Counted from the first letter of the stretch, positions 15,725 through 26,522 are shown. The stretch is 64,000 bases of DNA from Flavihumibacter solisilvae (GCF_000814475.1 NZ_JSVC01000010.1:158162-222161); one strand, 5' to 3'. The notes: a model not told the origin generated them from the letters alone. Numbers and translations: made by a program.

Positions 15725-16366
15725 TTAGTAGAGACTGGGGTTGCTGTTGATGAAATTCACGAGAGAAGCAGAGTTCTTTAGTTTCAGCTTCTTCAGGATA
15801 TTATGGCGATGAACTTCCACAGTCTTCAATGAAATTTCGAGCTGCAATGCAATTTCCTTGGAAGAGTTCCCGGCCTTGATGAAGTGAATGATCTGGATCT
15901 CCCGCTCAGTAAGGCTCTGGAAATCAGGCCCGTCAGAAGATGTGTCTGCAAGCTGCTCGGAGATAATGTTTTTGATCTCTTCGCAGATATACTTATTTCC
16001 TTTGTCTACTTCGAGAATGGCCTTTACCATTTCCTCGCGACTGCTGTTCTTTGTGACATAGCCCTGGGCGCCTACCTGGAGCATTTTCCGCGCATATGCC
16101 GGCTGGGAATGCATTGACACCCCGATAACTTTGGTTTGGGGTGAACACTTCCTGATCTGCTCTGTGGCATCAAAACCGCTGATGGGAACCATGTTAATGT
16201 CCATCAGCACGATATTCGGATGATGAGCTCTCGCCATTTCAATCGCCTCTTCGGGATCTCCACAATCGGCAATCACTTCAAACCGGGGATCGCTACCCAG
16301 GATGAAACTCCAGGTTTCCCTGATGAGTTTGTGATCATCAACGATCATAATCGAAACCTTACTCAT
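15725..16366 (-). CDS. NarL/FixJ-type response regulator
   Basis: 213 residues. The receiver domain (about 4-120) has IMIVDDHKL, the phosphoacceptor Asp at about residue 56 in IVLMDINM, and the conserved Lys in YVTKNSS. The LuxR-type HTH (about 145-208) reads LTEREIQIIHFIKAGNSS and ISLKTVEVHRHNILKKL. Phosphorylation probably promotes dimerisation and DNA binding. The gene is 9 bp downstream of the large histidine kinase gene, and the kinase has the HisKA_3-type phosphotransfer domain that normally partners NarL regulators, so they form a cognate pair. Confidence 0.93.
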   Translation of the reverse strand: MSKVSIMIVDDHKLIRETWSFILGSDPRFEVIADCGDPEEAIEMARAHHPNIVLMDINMVPISGFDATEQIRKCSPQTKVIGVSMHSQPAYARKMLQVGAQGYVTKNSSREEMVKAILEVDKGNKYICEEIKNIISEQLADTSSDGPDFQSLTEREIQIIHFIKAGNSSKEIALQLEISLKTVEVHRHNILKKLKLKNSASLVNFINSNPSLY

Positions 16367-16375
16367 ATATTTTAC

Positions 16376-19300
16376 TCAGTTTTTTAGGATATTAGGTAAA
16401 TCTATAATCAGCTGGCAGCCCTTTCCCGGGGCTGTTTTTACCTGGACAGCGGCATCAAAGATAGCTGCACGGCTTAGAATATTCGAAAGGCCTACGCCAT
16501 CTTTCATTTTCGCCTGTTCCAGATCAAATCCTATTCCATTATCTGCAATCTCAAGCCGGATAAGGTCGGGCAGGGATGATATAACGATAATTAAGCTACT
16601 TGCGTGTGCATGTTTCAAAACATTATTGACCTGCTCCTGAATAATACGAAAAAGCATCAGCTTTTGTTTGGCATTTAACAGTTTATCAAGATCTGGATCG
16701 TACCTGAAATCCACCACAAGCTGGCGTGCAATAGCAATATTCTGCACAAGGTCATTCACAGAACTTATCAATCCGAGGTCACTTATACTGGCAGGCATCA
16801 GCGAACGACTGATTTTGCGGATCTCGTTAATGGCACTCATAATGGTGTCTGAACTTCTTTTCATCATTTGGTGCTGCATCTCGGGATCATTCCTTCCCAC
16901 TTCGAGGAACAATTTTGCAGTAGTCAACAGCTGGTTAACATTATCATGGAGTTCTTTCCCGATCTCGGCCCGCTCGCTTTCCTGGACATCCACAACCGCC
17001 CTGGCGATCTGTTGCTGTTTATACACTTCCTGCTGAATCAACTGCTGTTCAAGTTGCTTGCGGTCTGTCACATCTTCCATTGACCCGATCATCCTGCGCA
17101 CCTGGCCTCGTTCGTCATAAATACAATAGGCTTTATCAATCACGATCGCATAGGTTCCGGTTGATTTCCTGAACCGGTATTCTTCCATAAAGAGGCCGGT
17201 TTTGGCGCCCGAAGTGAAGTGTTTCAGGTTTTTCAGCACCCGGTCGCGGTCATCCGGGTGAATATTTTTTTCCCAGTTATCGGTATTTGATGGCCATCGT
17301 CCCGGGGCATAACCGAAAAGTGAAGTAAACCCTTCTCCCCAGAACACTTCGTCATTTACAGCATCCCAATCCCAGATCGCTTCGTTCGCCGCCCTTGTTG
17401 CCAGCAGGTAGCGTTCATTACTGATCCGCACATTTTCAGCCGCATGCTTGTTTTCAATGATCATGGTGAGAATATGCGTAGCCCTGCTGATCATATTCAG
17501 TTCATCCGGGACCGGCTGCCTTGCATCACGGAAATAAACGACAAATGTGCCAAGGATCTCATTTAATGAACTGATTATCGGAATCGACCAGGAAGCCCTG
17601 ATGCCAAGGGCATCCGCTTTAACGCGGGTTTCCTCAGCAAGGTCACTTTCCGGGATATTATCAATGATCACCTGTTGCCGTTGGAGTATCGCCCGGCCAC
17701 AGGTAGTGAGCATTGGATCGAGAGGTGTATTTTCCACAAATTCGCGGTAGGCGTCCGGTAAACCGGGGGCAGACAAGCATGTCGCATCCCGCAGGTTTGG
17801 TTTAACCAGGCAAACTGCGCAGGCAATTTTATTGTTCAGGGCCTCAAGACCAACCAGCAGGTGATTTGCGATCTCAGGCAGGCTGGCATTGGAGCCCGTA
17901 TGCATCTCCAGCACTTCCTTCTCCAGCTGTAGAAGCCCTTCCTGCAGCTTTCTTTCAGACACATCTTTAAAATAAATGAAGAGTCCCTGGTCGAAGGGAA
18001 ACGCACTGACATCAAACCACCTGTTCAGCCTGTTGGCATATTCTTCAAATCGTATGGTCCTGTTTTCCCTTACAGCCTGGTTCAACGCCTTGTAACTTGT
18101 CGATGTCTTTGCGTTTGAGGCAAGTTCCCAGGCAGATTTTCCCACCCGTAAGTTCGGGCTGTGATCGAGGAGGTCCTGCGCTACCGCGTTATACATGGTG
18201 ATGTAAAAGTCACGGTCAACCGCTATAAACCCATCCGTTATACTATGCAGCATCCCCGTAATCCTGTCGGAATAATGTTTCAGGGTTTTCTCGATCTCAA
18301 TGTACTCGGTGATATCCCGCAGGCTCATGATGATGCCATTGATGCTGGGATTGCTGAGTTTGCTTTCGCCTTTTAATTCCATCCACAACCAGTGTCCGCT
18401 CCTGTGCAGCGCACGAAGCTGAAGGATGATATCCTTTTCCTTTCCGTTTGCCAGTTTTTTCAATGCGGCATCGAAAGCTGATCGTTCTTCGGGATGGATG
18501 ATCAAGCGGATCTGTGCCTGCAGGATCTCCGTTTCGTCATAACCCAGGATCTTCTGAAGGCTGGGTGTGGCATAAGTGAGCTTCCCTTGCGGGGATACCA
18601 GGAACACTATGTCAAGTGAGTTCTTGAACAGTGCGCGGAAACGCTCTTCGCTATCCCTGAGCTGTGTATCCCGCAGGTCTTTCTCAATGACGCCCCTGAC
18701 CGAAGAAGCAAAAGTAATGAGGGTATGCCGTACGGTTTTGCTCCAGTGACGGGATTCAGTTTTCTGGCCACAGCCAAGGATACCCCAACTTCCATCGCCA
18801 CTAACGATAGGCGTGAGTATCAGCGACTTGTATCCGAGTTCCGTCATCCATGTCCTGATGGTAGAATCCCTCTCTGCCGTTACCTGGAATTCTGCTGAAT
18901 ACCCTGCGCGCAACTGTAGCCGATCGGGCAATAAACTTCCAATCCCGGCAAACTGGCCTTTCTTTTCAAGAACATGACAAGGCTTTGCTTCACACCAGAT
19001 ATGAAAAAGCTCGGGATTCCCCTCCTGGAACTTCAGCACAAAAAGGCACTCGGCCTTTACAGCTTCTCCAAGTATGTTAAGGCAATGGTCGAGACCGTCG
19101 AGCAATGAATCGCTCACCAGCAATTTATTACTGGCCAGCGCAAGTGCAGAGGATAGCCTGTCACGTTCTACAAGCTCCTGCTCCGCCATTTTGCGGTCTG
19201 TTATTTCCCGGCTGCTGGTCTGGATGTAGATTACTTCCCCGTCCTCAACAATCGGTTTGGATACCGATTCAAGCCACACATATTCCCCGCCCTTCTTCCG

Positions 19301-20608
19301 GAATCGATACTGCAGCAGGGGGGCGTCTACTGTTGCCCCGTCTTCAGGATGAAAAAATTCGTATGGTGACCGGTCGAGAAGTTCATCAGGCGTGTAACCA
19401 AGTATTGGTTGTGCAGAAGGTGAAACGTAGATATAGTTTCCTTTGGGGTCATGAAGGCAAATGAGATCCTTCGCGTATTCTGAAAGAAAGCGGAACCTTG
19501 CCTCGCTTTTTGCGAGTTCCTGCTGGGATTGTCTCTGGTGACTGATATCGCGGGCTGTTACATGGATGCCGGAGGGCTGTTGTCCTTCATAGATCAGCCT
19601 GGAGCTGATTTCAACCGGGATCTTTTTCCCGCTCCTGGAAACGAATTCCGACTCAAATACAGCCGCCGGGATTTCACCATTGAGCTTATCATAGAAAAAC
19701 TCCCTCGCCAGCTCCAGCCTTTCGGGCGTGAAAAAAAGATCGGCTGATTGTCCGACCAGCTCGTTCTCGGTATATTCCAGCAGTTCCTCTGCCTTCCGGT
19801 TCATGGAACGGATATTACTATCGGTTCCGATGATATAGATGATGTCATTTGCATTTTCAAACAGGTCGCGGTACCTGTGTTCGCTCTGCCTTAAACTATT
19901 TTCCAGTTTTTTCTGGGAAGTGATATCCGTGATGATGATCAGCATTCCAAGTGGAACTGAGTCGGGGTCCAGTACAGGAGTGAAGTGACAGGAGAACCAG
20001 TCATCCGTTCCCGGCAGTGCGTATTCAACTATGGCAGACTTCCGCTTACCCCTGGCTTCATCATATCCCTGCAGTAATAATCCGGCAATGGGCTGGAAAT
20101 AAGTCACCAGCACATCTTCGACCTTTTTCCCGATGAAGAGTTCCGGGGGAATAAATAATACTGATGGGTCTCTTATCCAGAAATTAAGGAAAATGCCTTC
20201 GTGATCCAGCTCAAACACGATATCGTTCATGGCGGCCACGATCAGCTCAAGTTCGTTCAGTCGTCCTTCTATCCGGTTGCGGGTACCGCCAGGAAAACCA
20301 AACCATTCACAGCCTCCTTCTTTTGGAATCACGGTCCAGTAAACCGGCAACAGGCTTTCGCCGTTTACCCGGATAGATGCCCTGAAGCAAACAGACTTTC
20401 CTTCAGAGGTAGCCATGCGCAGGTGTTTCCGGGCAGTACTGTCGAGATGAAGGAGGGAATCAAGATGAATCGGGTCGCCGTTCCAGAATTTGCCAAGCTG
20501 CTCCTGCAGGGAATCACAACAATCATATACTAAAGCATCCGAATCCGAGAAGAGCCGGAAAGGAGAGTGCAGGTTTATTTTCGAAGCAACGGAGTGTTTG
20601 GCTGGCAT
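16376..20608 (-). CDS. Large cytoplasmic PAS/GAF sensor histidine kinase
   Basis: 1410 residues, no membrane segment or signal peptide. Order by pattern: N-terminal region (1-110), PAS about 115-235, 240-360 and 365-485, GAF about 490-665, PAS about 670-790 and 795-910, GAF about 915-1075, PAS about 1080-1200, then the HisKA_3 box ELHDNVNQLL with the phospho-His at about 1221. The ATPase domain (about 1310-1405) carries the N box EQVNNVLKHAHA and the G box DNGIGFDLEQ. Six PAS and two GAF modules mean several signals (redox, light, small ligands) could be integrated; cofactors cannot be identified. The GAF2 Cys-rich stretch (IACAVCLVK, TTCGRAIL) might sense redox. It forms an operon with the NarL-type regulator. 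Confidence 0.92.
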   Translation of the reverse strand: MPAKHSVASKINLHSPFRLFSDSDALVYDCCDSLQEQLGKFWNGDPIHLDSLLHLDSTARKHLRMATSEGKSVCFRASIRVNGESLLPVYWTVIPKEGGCEWFGFPGGTRNRIEGRLNELELIVAAMNDIVFELDHEGIFLNFWIRDPSVLFIPPELFIGKKVEDVLVTYFQPIAGLLLQGYDEARGKRKSAIVEYALPGTDDWFSCHFTPVLDPDSVPLGMLIIITDITSQKKLENSLRQSEHRYRDLFENANDIIYIIGTDSNIRSMNRKAEELLEYTENELVGQSADLFFTPERLELAREFFYDKLNGEIPAAVFESEFVSRSGKKIPVEISSRLIYEGQQPSGIHVTARDISHQRQSQQELAKSEARFRFLSEYAKDLICLHDPKGNYIYVSPSAQPILGYTPDELLDRSPYEFFHPEDGATVDAPLLQYRFRKKGGEYVWLESVSKPIVEDGEVIYIQTSSREITDRKMAEQELVERDRLSSALALASNKLLVSDSLLDGLDHCLNILGEAVKAECLFVLKFQEGNPELFHIWCEAKPCHVLEKKGQFAGIGSLLPDRLQLRAGYSAEFQVTAERDSTIRTWMTELGYKSLILTPIVSGDGSWGILGCGQKTESRHWSKTVRHTLITFASSVRGVIEKDLRDTQLRDSEERFRALFKNSLDIVFLVSPQGKLTYATPSLQKILGYDETEILQAQIRLIIHPEERSAFDAALKKLANGKEKDIILQLRALHRSGHWLWMELKGESKLSNPSINGIIMSLRDITEYIEIEKTLKHYSDRITGMLHSITDGFIAVDRDFYITMYNAVAQDLLDHSPNLRVGKSAWELASNAKTSTSYKALNQAVRENRTIRFEEYANRLNRWFDVSAFPFDQGLFIYFKDVSERKLQEGLLQLEKEVLEMHTGSNASLPEIANHLLVGLEALNNKIACAVCLVKPNLRDATCLSAPGLPDAYREFVENTPLDPMLTTCGRAILQRQQVIIDNIPESDLAEETRVKADALGIRASWSIPIISSLNEILGTFVVYFRDARQPVPDELNMISRATHILTMIIENKHAAENVRISNERYLLATRAANEAIWDWDAVNDEVFWGEGFTSLFGYAPGRWPSNTDNWEKNIHPDDRDRVLKNLKHFTSGAKTGLFMEEYRFRKSTGTYAIVIDKAYCIYDERGQVRRMIGSMEDVTDRKQLEQQLIQQEVYKQQQIARAVVDVQESERAEIGKELHDNVNQLLTTAKLFLEVGRNDPEMQHQMMKRSSDTIMSAINEIRKISRSLMPASISDLGLISSVNDLVQNIAIARQLVVDFRYDPDLDKLLNAKQKLMLFRIIQEQVNNVLKHAHASSLIIVISSLPDLIRLEIADNGIGFDLEQAKMKDGVGLSNILSRAAIFDAAVQVKTAPGKGCQLIIDLPNILKN

Positions 20609-20654
20609 CCCGGGGGGACGGCTGATTGTGCCGTATCAGTAAAAGTACACTTTT

Positions 20655-20683
20655 AAAATAAAAAGTCTGCCCGAAGGGCAGAC
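20655..20683 (-). terminator. Rho-independent terminator of the SurA-like gene
   Basis: Minus strand: GTCTGCCC, loop TTC, GGGCAGAC, followed by TTTTTATTTT. An 8-bp perfect stem placed 28 bp beyond the stop of the isomerase gene and before the kinase gene. Confidence 0.85.
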
Positions 20684-20710
20684 CTACTGCTGATTTCAAA
20701 GGAGATTGAA

Positions 20711-22069
20711 TTACTGGTTCTTCGTTATGTTCTGCATCCAGATTCCCAGTTGCTGGCAACCGGCAAACTGCGGATCGATCACAAGGTAAAACGTAGGTAT
20801 TTTGCTGTTGAACCATTTTTCAATCGCGTCCATTTTCTTTTCTTCGATAGCCCTGTCAGCCACTTTATTGTAGTCGTCCTTCAGATTTTCGCGGTGAGGT
20901 TCGGTCCTGGATTTCAGGTAAATCAGTCGGACTGCCTTCTTCCCTCTTTCGTCCGTAAAGGATTTAGGAGTCGAGATATCGCCCGGCTTCATGTCGCGAA
21001 GTGCGAGCACCAGGTCTTTGTCCAGCTGGTCAATCGTGCAATATGTACCGTTTCCGCACTGTTTCATTCCACCAGTAAACTTCGCTTCATCCGCATCACT
21101 ATTCCTTGCTACTGCTTCGCCAAAAGGAAGCGCACCGCCATTGATTTTTGTGCGGATGGAATCCAGTTTCTGGATCACCAGGTTGGTTTCAGTGTCAGTA
21201 ATGGCCGGGATCTTCAGAATGTGACGCACTGTTGCATCATCTCCCGCGCGGCTCACCATCTGGATAATATGATAACCGAATTTTGTTTTGAAAACCGGGG
21301 ACACCTGGCCTTCTTTCAGGCGAAAAGCGTTTGCAATGAATGTGGGATCCATTTGCTTTTCAGTACGGTTGACATTATACATACCGCCGGTATTCTTGCT
21401 TCCCGGGTCATCTGTATAAAGGCTGGCGAGAGTTTCAAATTTTTGCTTGCCGCTCTCCACCTGCTTTTTGAAATCGTTCAGTTCTTCAATTGCATATAAT
21501 TCAAGGTCGCGGCTCGCTTTCGGGTATACTACGATTTCCCCGACCTCTACTTCCGTTTCGTAATAAGGAAGTTTGTCAACCGGGATCTTATCATAGAAAT
21601 CCTTCACTTCAGTCGGCGTGATCTTGATATTGGCAACGATCTTATTCCGCATCAGTTCCGCCTGTTTGCGTTCTTTGAACGACTGGCGGAAGTCTTCCTT
21701 GATCTGGTAAACGGTACGGCCGGCGATCTGTTCGAGGGCGTCTTTTGAACCATACATCTGAACGAAGCCGCGGATCTGGTTGTCGAGCAGCGCTTCAATT
21801 TCCTCTTCACTTACGGCCAGTGAATCCTTTTCGGCCTGCAACACCAGTGCTTTCTGAGCCAGCGCCTGTTCCATGATGAAGCATTCTGGGTTCTCAGGTA
21901 TTTGTTGTCCCTGCCGCTGGGCATCAAGGATAGCGTTACGGATATCGGAATGCAGAATGATCTTGTCACCCACTACCCCCACGATCTTATCTGCCACCAC
22001 CTTGCGGGTCTGTGCCTGCAGGGCGAGTGCCGTAATGGAAGCAAACAGGAATAATACAGTTTTCTTCAT
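20711..22069 (-). CDS. SurA-like periplasmic peptidyl-prolyl isomerase
   Basis: 452 residues from the ATG at 22069, which begins the signal peptide MKKTVLFLFASITALALQAQ. The N-terminal SurA-type chaperone segment (about 25-165) includes DKIVGVVGDKIILHSDI. It is followed by two parvulin (PpiC) domains: about 170-285 (LASLYTDDPGSKNTGGMY, FGYHIIQMVSR) and about 285-390 (RHILKI, NSDADEAKFTGGM). SurA helps outer-membrane barrel proteins reach BAM, fitting a cell with many SusC-type porins. It lies downstream of infB, but a terminator separates them. A dedicated terminator follows. Confidence 0.9.
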   Translation of the reverse strand: MKKTVLFLFASITALALQAQTRKVVADKIVGVVGDKIILHSDIRNAILDAQRQGQQIPENPECFIMEQALAQKALVLQAEKDSLAVSEEEIEALLDNQIRGFVQMYGSKDALEQIAGRTVYQIKEDFRQSFKERKQAELMRNKIVANIKITPTEVKDFYDKIPVDKLPYYETEVEVGEIVVYPKASRDLELYAIEELNDFKKQVESGKQKFETLASLYTDDPGSKNTGGMYNVNRTEKQMDPTFIANAFRLKEGQVSPVFKTKFGYHIIQMVSRAGDDATVRHILKIPAITDTETNLVIQKLDSIRTKINGGALPFGEAVARNSDADEAKFTGGMKQCGNGTYCTIDQLDKDLVLALRDMKPGDISTPKSFTDERGKKAVRLIYLKSRTEPHRENLKDDYNKVADRAIEEKKMDAIEKWFNSKIPTFYLVIDPQFAGCQQLGIWMQNITKNQ

Positions 22070-22087
22070 ATAAACTCTAACGGATAC

Positions 22088-22117
22088 CAAATTAAAACAG
22101 GAGACTGGCTCCTGTTT
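22088..22117 (-). terminator. Terminator after infB
   Basis: Minus strand: AAACAGGAG, loop CCAGT, CTCCTGTTT, then TTTTAATTT. A 9-bp perfect stem between infB and the SurA-like gene. Confidence 0.7.
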
Positions 22118-22155
22118 ATAATAAGAAATGATTTAACAAAAAGATAGGTGTCGGA

Positions 22156-25100
22156 TTACAACGTGCGTTTTACTTCTTCTTCTTCAATAGCCACGATGGT
22201 ATCGCCCACCTGGATATCTGCGAAGTTCTTAATGGTAAGACCGCATTCGTAGTTATTGTTCACCTCTTTAACATCGTCCTTGTATCGTTTCAGGCTGCCA
22301 AGTTCCGCAAAACCACCTTCCTGGCGGGGATAGATAAGTACCCCATCGCGGAAGAGACGGATTTTGCTGTCGCGCCTGATCTTTCCTTCTGTAACGAAAC
22401 ATCCGGCAACAGTAGCTTTGTCGAACCTGTACACTTCCCTGACTTCGACTGTGGCAACTTCCTTCTCCTGGACCTTCGGCTCCAGCATTCCCTCCATCGC
22501 GCTCTTGATTTCCTCGATCGCGTTGTAGATGATAGAGTAGGTCTTGATCTGCACACCTTCGCTTTCTGCAAGGCGGGCTGCCTGGTTGGAAGCGCGGACG
22601 TTAAATCCGACAATGATCGCATCGGAAGCGGTAGCGAGGAGAACATCACTTTCAGTAATGGCACCTACTGCCTTATGCACAACGCTTACGGCGATTTCTT
22701 CGGTGCTCTGCTTGATCAGTGAATCACTGAGGGCTTCTACCGATCCATCCACGTCACCCTTGATGATCAGGTTCAGCTGCTTGAAGTTTCCTAAAGCAAG
22801 ACGGCGTCCGATCTCATCGAGTGTAATATGCTTCTTGGTCCGAATACCCTGTTCACGAAGGATCTGGGCTCTCCTGGAAGCGGTTTCTTTTGCTTCACTT
22901 TCGTCTTCAAATACGCGGAAAGTTTCACCTGCCTGCGGAGCTCCGTTCAGTCCAAGGATCAATACCGGGGTTGACGGTGGCGCCACTTCCAGTTTCTTGT
23001 TCCTTTCATTGAACATTGCTTTTACGCGGCCGTAGTACTGACCCGACACCACGATGTCACCCTGGTGCAAAGTACCATTCTGTACAAGCACGGTAGCCAC
23101 ATAACCACGTCCCTTGTCGAGGGTGGCTTCGATGATGGTACCGTTGGCTTCACGGTCAGGGTTAGCTTTCAGCTCAAGGATCTCTGCTTCAAGCAGGATC
23201 TTTTCGAGCAGCAGGTCTACATTGAGACCTTTCTTGGCGCTCAGTTCCTGGCTCTGGAATTTACCACCCCATTCTTCAACGAGGATATTCATTCCTGCCA
23301 GCTGTTCGTATATTTTCTGCGGATTTGCTCCGTCCTTATCGATCTTGTTGATGGCAAAGATCATCGGTACACCAGCGGCCTGCGCGTGGCTGATCGCTTC
23401 ACGGGTCTGTGGCATCACCGCATCATCTGCTGCAACCACGATAACCGCGATATCCGTTACCTTGGCACCACGTGCACGCATCGCGGTGAACGCTTCGTGA
23501 CCCGGTGTATCAAGGAAGGTGATCTTTTTACCTGTGGGAAGGTCAACCGTATATGCACCGATGTGCTGGGTAATACCTCCCGCTTCACCGCCCACAACGT
23601 TTGCAGAACGGATATAGTCAAGTAATGAAGTTTTACCGTGGTCAACGTGTCCCATGATGGTTACGATCGGTGAGCGTGACTTCAGGTCTTCCGGAAGATC
23701 TTCGATCTCCTCTTCATCCATCGCGTCTGCATCGTCCACACCAATAAATTCAACGTTGTAACCAAATTCACTGGCTACCAGTTCAATTACTTCCGCATCA
23801 AGGCGCTGGTTGATGGACACCATCATACCGAGGCTCATACATTTGCCGATCACTTCCGCATAGCTCACATCCATCAGGCTCGCCAGTTCGCTTACACTGA
23901 TGAATTCGGTAACCTGCAGTGTATTATCCTGCATTTCGTCGCCCATGTGCTCCGCCATTTCCTGGCGTTTTTCGCGGCGAAGCCTGGATTTCACGCTGCG
24001 ACCCTTGCCGCTTCCACCGGCCATTTTAGCCTGTGTCTGCCTGATCTTCTCCTGGATTTCCTTCTGGTCGATCTCTTTAACCTCACGTGGTTGGTGACGC
24101 GGTCCACCGCCCGGGCGATTGGGTCCACGGTTACCACCCTGCTGACCGCCACCGGGACGGTTAAAGCGGTTACCACCCTGCTGACCCTGGCCCTGTCCGG
24201 GACCACGGAATCCGCCTTGCTGCTGACCTGGTCCGCGATGACCACCCTGGCCCTGGCCCTGTGAAGGTCCGTGGCCGCTGGCCTGCTGACGGGTAATATT
24301 TTCTCCCTTCTTATCGATGGGAATACGCTTGCGCTTACGTTTTTCGTCGCTGCTGTGACCTGCTGATGCAGCTGCCGGCTTAGGACGGGTATCACTGTCA
24401 ACCGGAAGCTGAATCTTACCGAGGATCTTAGGACCGGTAAGTCGCTGCGCCTGGATATTTTCAATAACAGGCGGAACGTCTTCTTCGACAGGGGCTTCTC
24501 CCTGTTTTGCAGGTTCTTCCTTCGGAGCAACCGGTTCTTCTTCTTTCTTTTCCACAACAGGCGCCGGAGCGGGTGCTTCAGCTACGGGCTCTGGTTTAAT
24601 GCTTTTTTCCTCAACAGGCTCCTGCTCGGTTTCAACCGGCTTTTTGGCGACCTTTTTGGGACGTGTGGAGGAGTCTATTGCGGACAGATCAATTTTGTCG
24701 ATGATCTTAGGTCCGAAACTCGGAGTTTCTGCTTTAGGCACTTCGGGTGCTGCTTCAGCAGGCTCGGGCTGCGGAGGTTTTACTTCTGCCACAACCGGCT
24801 GAACAGGTTCAACTGGTGCAGGTGGCGGTGGCGGTTCTACGGGCGGGGCAGGTGCCTGAACGGCAGGCGCCGGTGGGGCCGGAGCTTCCTCCACCACTGG
24901 CTTTTCTTCTTTAGCTGGCTCAGCCGCTTTTTTAACTTCCTTCCGGAAAACCACCTCTTCTTCTTCCTTTTTCTTTTTATCCTGGACACTGCCTTTGGGC
25001 AGGTCAATCTGATCACTTTTGATCTTGGCAACCTTATCGCCCTGGAACTCACGCTGAAGCGCATGGTACATGTCTTCAGTAAGTTTAGACGTAGGTTTCA

Positions 25101-25209
25101 GATCATCGCGATGAAAGCCTTTACTCGCCAGGAAGTCCACCAGGGTCTCTTTCCCGATGTTGAATTCCTTGGCGGCTGCCATCAATCTTGGTGTTGTTGT
25201 TTCTGCCAT
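22156..25209 (-). CDS. infB: Translation initiation factor IF-2
   Basis: 1017 residues. The N-terminal IF2_N module (about 1-55, [17 protein letters not shown]) is followed by a long disordered linker. Residues about 70-260 are Pro/Ala/Glu/Lys-rich, and about 305-378 are a Gly/Gln/Arg/Asn-rich stretch with repeated GGNR and GPGQ motifs. A second IF2_N-type segment (about 430-480) precedes the GTPase domain with G1 GHVDHGKT (about 520), DTPGHEAF and NKIDK. Domains II-IV follow to the C-terminus. IF-2 brings fMet-tRNA to the 30S subunit and promotes 50S joining. It is the last gene of rimP-nusA-infB, 54 bp after nusA, with a GTCTGC/GCAGAC hairpin (25222-25238) in the gap. Confidence 0.98.
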   Translation of the reverse strand: MAETTTPRLMAAAKEFNIGKETLVDFLASKGFHRDDLKPTSKLTEDMYHALQREFQGDKVAKIKSDQIDLPKGSVQDKKKKEEEEVVFRKEVKKAAEPAKEEKPVVEEAPAPPAPAVQAPAPPVEPPPPPAPVEPVQPVVAEVKPPQPEPAEAAPEVPKAETPSFGPKIIDKIDLSAIDSSTRPKKVAKKPVETEQEPVEEKSIKPEPVAEAPAPAPVVEKKEEEPVAPKEEPAKQGEAPVEEDVPPVIENIQAQRLTGPKILGKIQLPVDSDTRPKPAAASAGHSSDEKRKRKRIPIDKKGENITRQQASGHGPSQGQGQGGHRGPGQQQGGFRGPGQGQGQQGGNRFNRPGGGQQGGNRGPNRPGGGPRHQPREVKEIDQKEIQEKIRQTQAKMAGGSGKGRSVKSRLRREKRQEMAEHMGDEMQDNTLQVTEFISVSELASLMDVSYAEVIGKCMSLGMMVSINQRLDAEVIELVASEFGYNVEFIGVDDADAMDEEEIEDLPEDLKSRSPIVTIMGHVDHGKTSLLDYIRSANVVGGEAGGITQHIGAYTVDLPTGKKITFLDTPGHEAFTAMRARGAKVTDIAVIVVAADDAVMPQTREAISHAQAAGVPMIFAINKIDKDGANPQKIYEQLAGMNILVEEWGGKFQSQELSAKKGLNVDLLLEKILLEAEILELKANPDREANGTIIEATLDKGRGYVATVLVQNGTLHQGDIVVSGQYYGRVKAMFNERNKKLEVAPPSTPVLILGLNGAPQAGETFRVFEDESEAKETASRRAQILREQGIRTKKHITLDEIGRRLALGNFKQLNLIIKGDVDGSVEALSDSLIKQSTEEIAVSVVHKAVGAITESDVLLATASDAIIVGFNVRASNQAARLAESEGVQIKTYSIIYNAIEEIKSAMEGMLEPKVQEKEVATVEVREVYRFDKATVAGCFVTEGKIRRDSKIRLFRDGVLIYPRQEGGFAELGSLKRYKDDVKEVNNNYECGLTIKNFADIQVGDTIVAIEEEEVKRTL

Positions 25210-25263
25210 TCGTACTTATTCGTCTGCCCCACGCAGACATTATTTTGTTTTTCTTTTAAACCG

Positions 25264-26511
25264 TTATTCCTTCTCGAACTCTGCCTGAACTATCTTCTTG
25301 ACATCTTCAATTGTTTCCTTCTCGAGATCGGTCCTTCTCTCTAATTCGTCAACTGTAAGGTCCAAAACGCTGCGTGCGGTATCGCAACCAATGCGTTTCA
25401 GCTCATCAATGATCCATGTTTCGATCTCGTCGCTGAATTCGTCAAGGTCGATATCATATTCTTCGGGCTCGCCTTCGTTGTCGCGGAATACATCAATAGT
25501 TAAACTGGTCAATTCCTGGGCCAGTTTGATATTAACACCCTTACGGCCGATGGCCAGGGATACCTGGTCAGGCTTCAAAAAGACATTAACATGCTGCTTT
25601 TCGTTGTCCAGCTCCATGCTGGTAATCTTCGCAGGGGTGAGAGCGCGCTGGATCAATAGCTGAATATTGTTGGTCCAGTTGATCACGTCGATGTTCTCGT
25701 TCTTCAGTTCTCGAACAATCCCGTGAATACGGCTTCCTTTCATTCCCACACAGGCCCCAACCGGGTCAATGCGATCATCATAGGATTCAACCGCCACTTT
25801 TGCTCTTTCTCCGGGCTCACGAACGATCTTTTTGATCACGATCAGGCCGTCAAAGATCTCAGGAACCTCAATTTCCAGCAATTTAGCCAAGAATGACGGA
25901 CTGGTGCGAGATAAAATGATTACGGGTGAATTATTTTTTAATTCAACCTTCTTTACAACCGCCCTGATGTTCTCGCCTTTCTTGAAATAGTCCTGCGGGA
26001 TCTGCTCGCTTTTCGGGAGGATGAGTTCATTTCCTTCCTCGTCGAGCAGGAGAATTTCCTTTTTCCATACCTGGTAAACCTCGGCGCTGATGATATCGCC
26101 GATGCGGTCACCATATTTTTTAACCAGCACATTCTTTTTCAGGTCGCTGATACGGCTGGCAAGAGTCTGCTTTGCGGCCAGGATTGCCCTGCGGCCGAAA
26201 TCCAGGATCTCGATCTCTTCGTACAATTCTTCCCCCACCTCGTAGTCCGGTTCGATCTTGCGGGCATCGCTGTAAGCGATCTCTGCAAGCGGATCTTCGA
26301 CATTACCGTCTTCAACAATCGTACGGCGGCGAACAATCTCAAGGTCACCTTTTTCGGCGTTTACGATAACGTCAAAGTTGTCATCACTGCCATATTTTTT
26401 CCTCAGGAGGGTCTTGAATACGTCCTCGACCACCTTCATCATCGTGGGGCGGTCGATATTTTCTGCTTCTTTGAAATCCTGGAATGCTTCAATCAAATTG
26501 ATACTTGCCAT
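25264..26511 (-). CDS. nusA: Transcription termination/antitermination factor NusA
   Basis: 415 residues: N-terminal RNA polymerase-binding domain (about 1-125), S1 domain (about 130-200), two KH domains (about 205-345, with VGACVGMKGSRIHGIVREL and VSLAIGRKGVNIKLAQEL) and a short acidic C-terminus that ends in a helical segment. This is the compact NusA type without the two E. coli acidic repeats. NusA binds elongating polymerase, controls pausing and rho-independent termination, and takes part in antitermination of rRNA operons. It lies between rimP (11 bp) and infB, the classic order. Confidence 0.98.
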   Translation of the reverse strand: MASINLIEAFQDFKEAENIDRPTMMKVVEDVFKTLLRKKYGSDDNFDVIVNAEKGDLEIVRRRTIVEDGNVEDPLAEIAYSDARKIEPDYEVGEELYEEIEILDFGRRAILAAKQTLASRISDLKKNVLVKKYGDRIGDIISAEVYQVWKKEILLLDEEGNELILPKSEQIPQDYFKKGENIRAVVKKVELKNNSPVIILSRTSPSFLAKLLEIEVPEIFDGLIVIKKIVREPGERAKVAVESYDDRIDPVGACVGMKGSRIHGIVRELKNENIDVINWTNNIQLLIQRALTPAKITSMELDNEKQHVNVFLKPDQVSLAIGRKGVNIKLAQELTSLTIDVFRDNEGEPEEYDIDLDEFSDEIETWIIDELKRIGCDTARSVLDLTVDELERRTDLEKETIEDVKKIVQAEFEKE

Positions 26512-26522
26512 TGTAGTGCTAT

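Noticed and set aside
20750..21499. Long plus-strand reading frame (249 codons) opposite the SurA-like gene
   Set aside because: Lies fully antisense to a well-supported gene, with no ribosome site and no recognisable protein features.
23065..23625. Plus-strand reading frame opposite infB
   Set aside because: Antisense shadow of the IF-2 GTP-binding domain; composition arises from the codon bias of the real gene.
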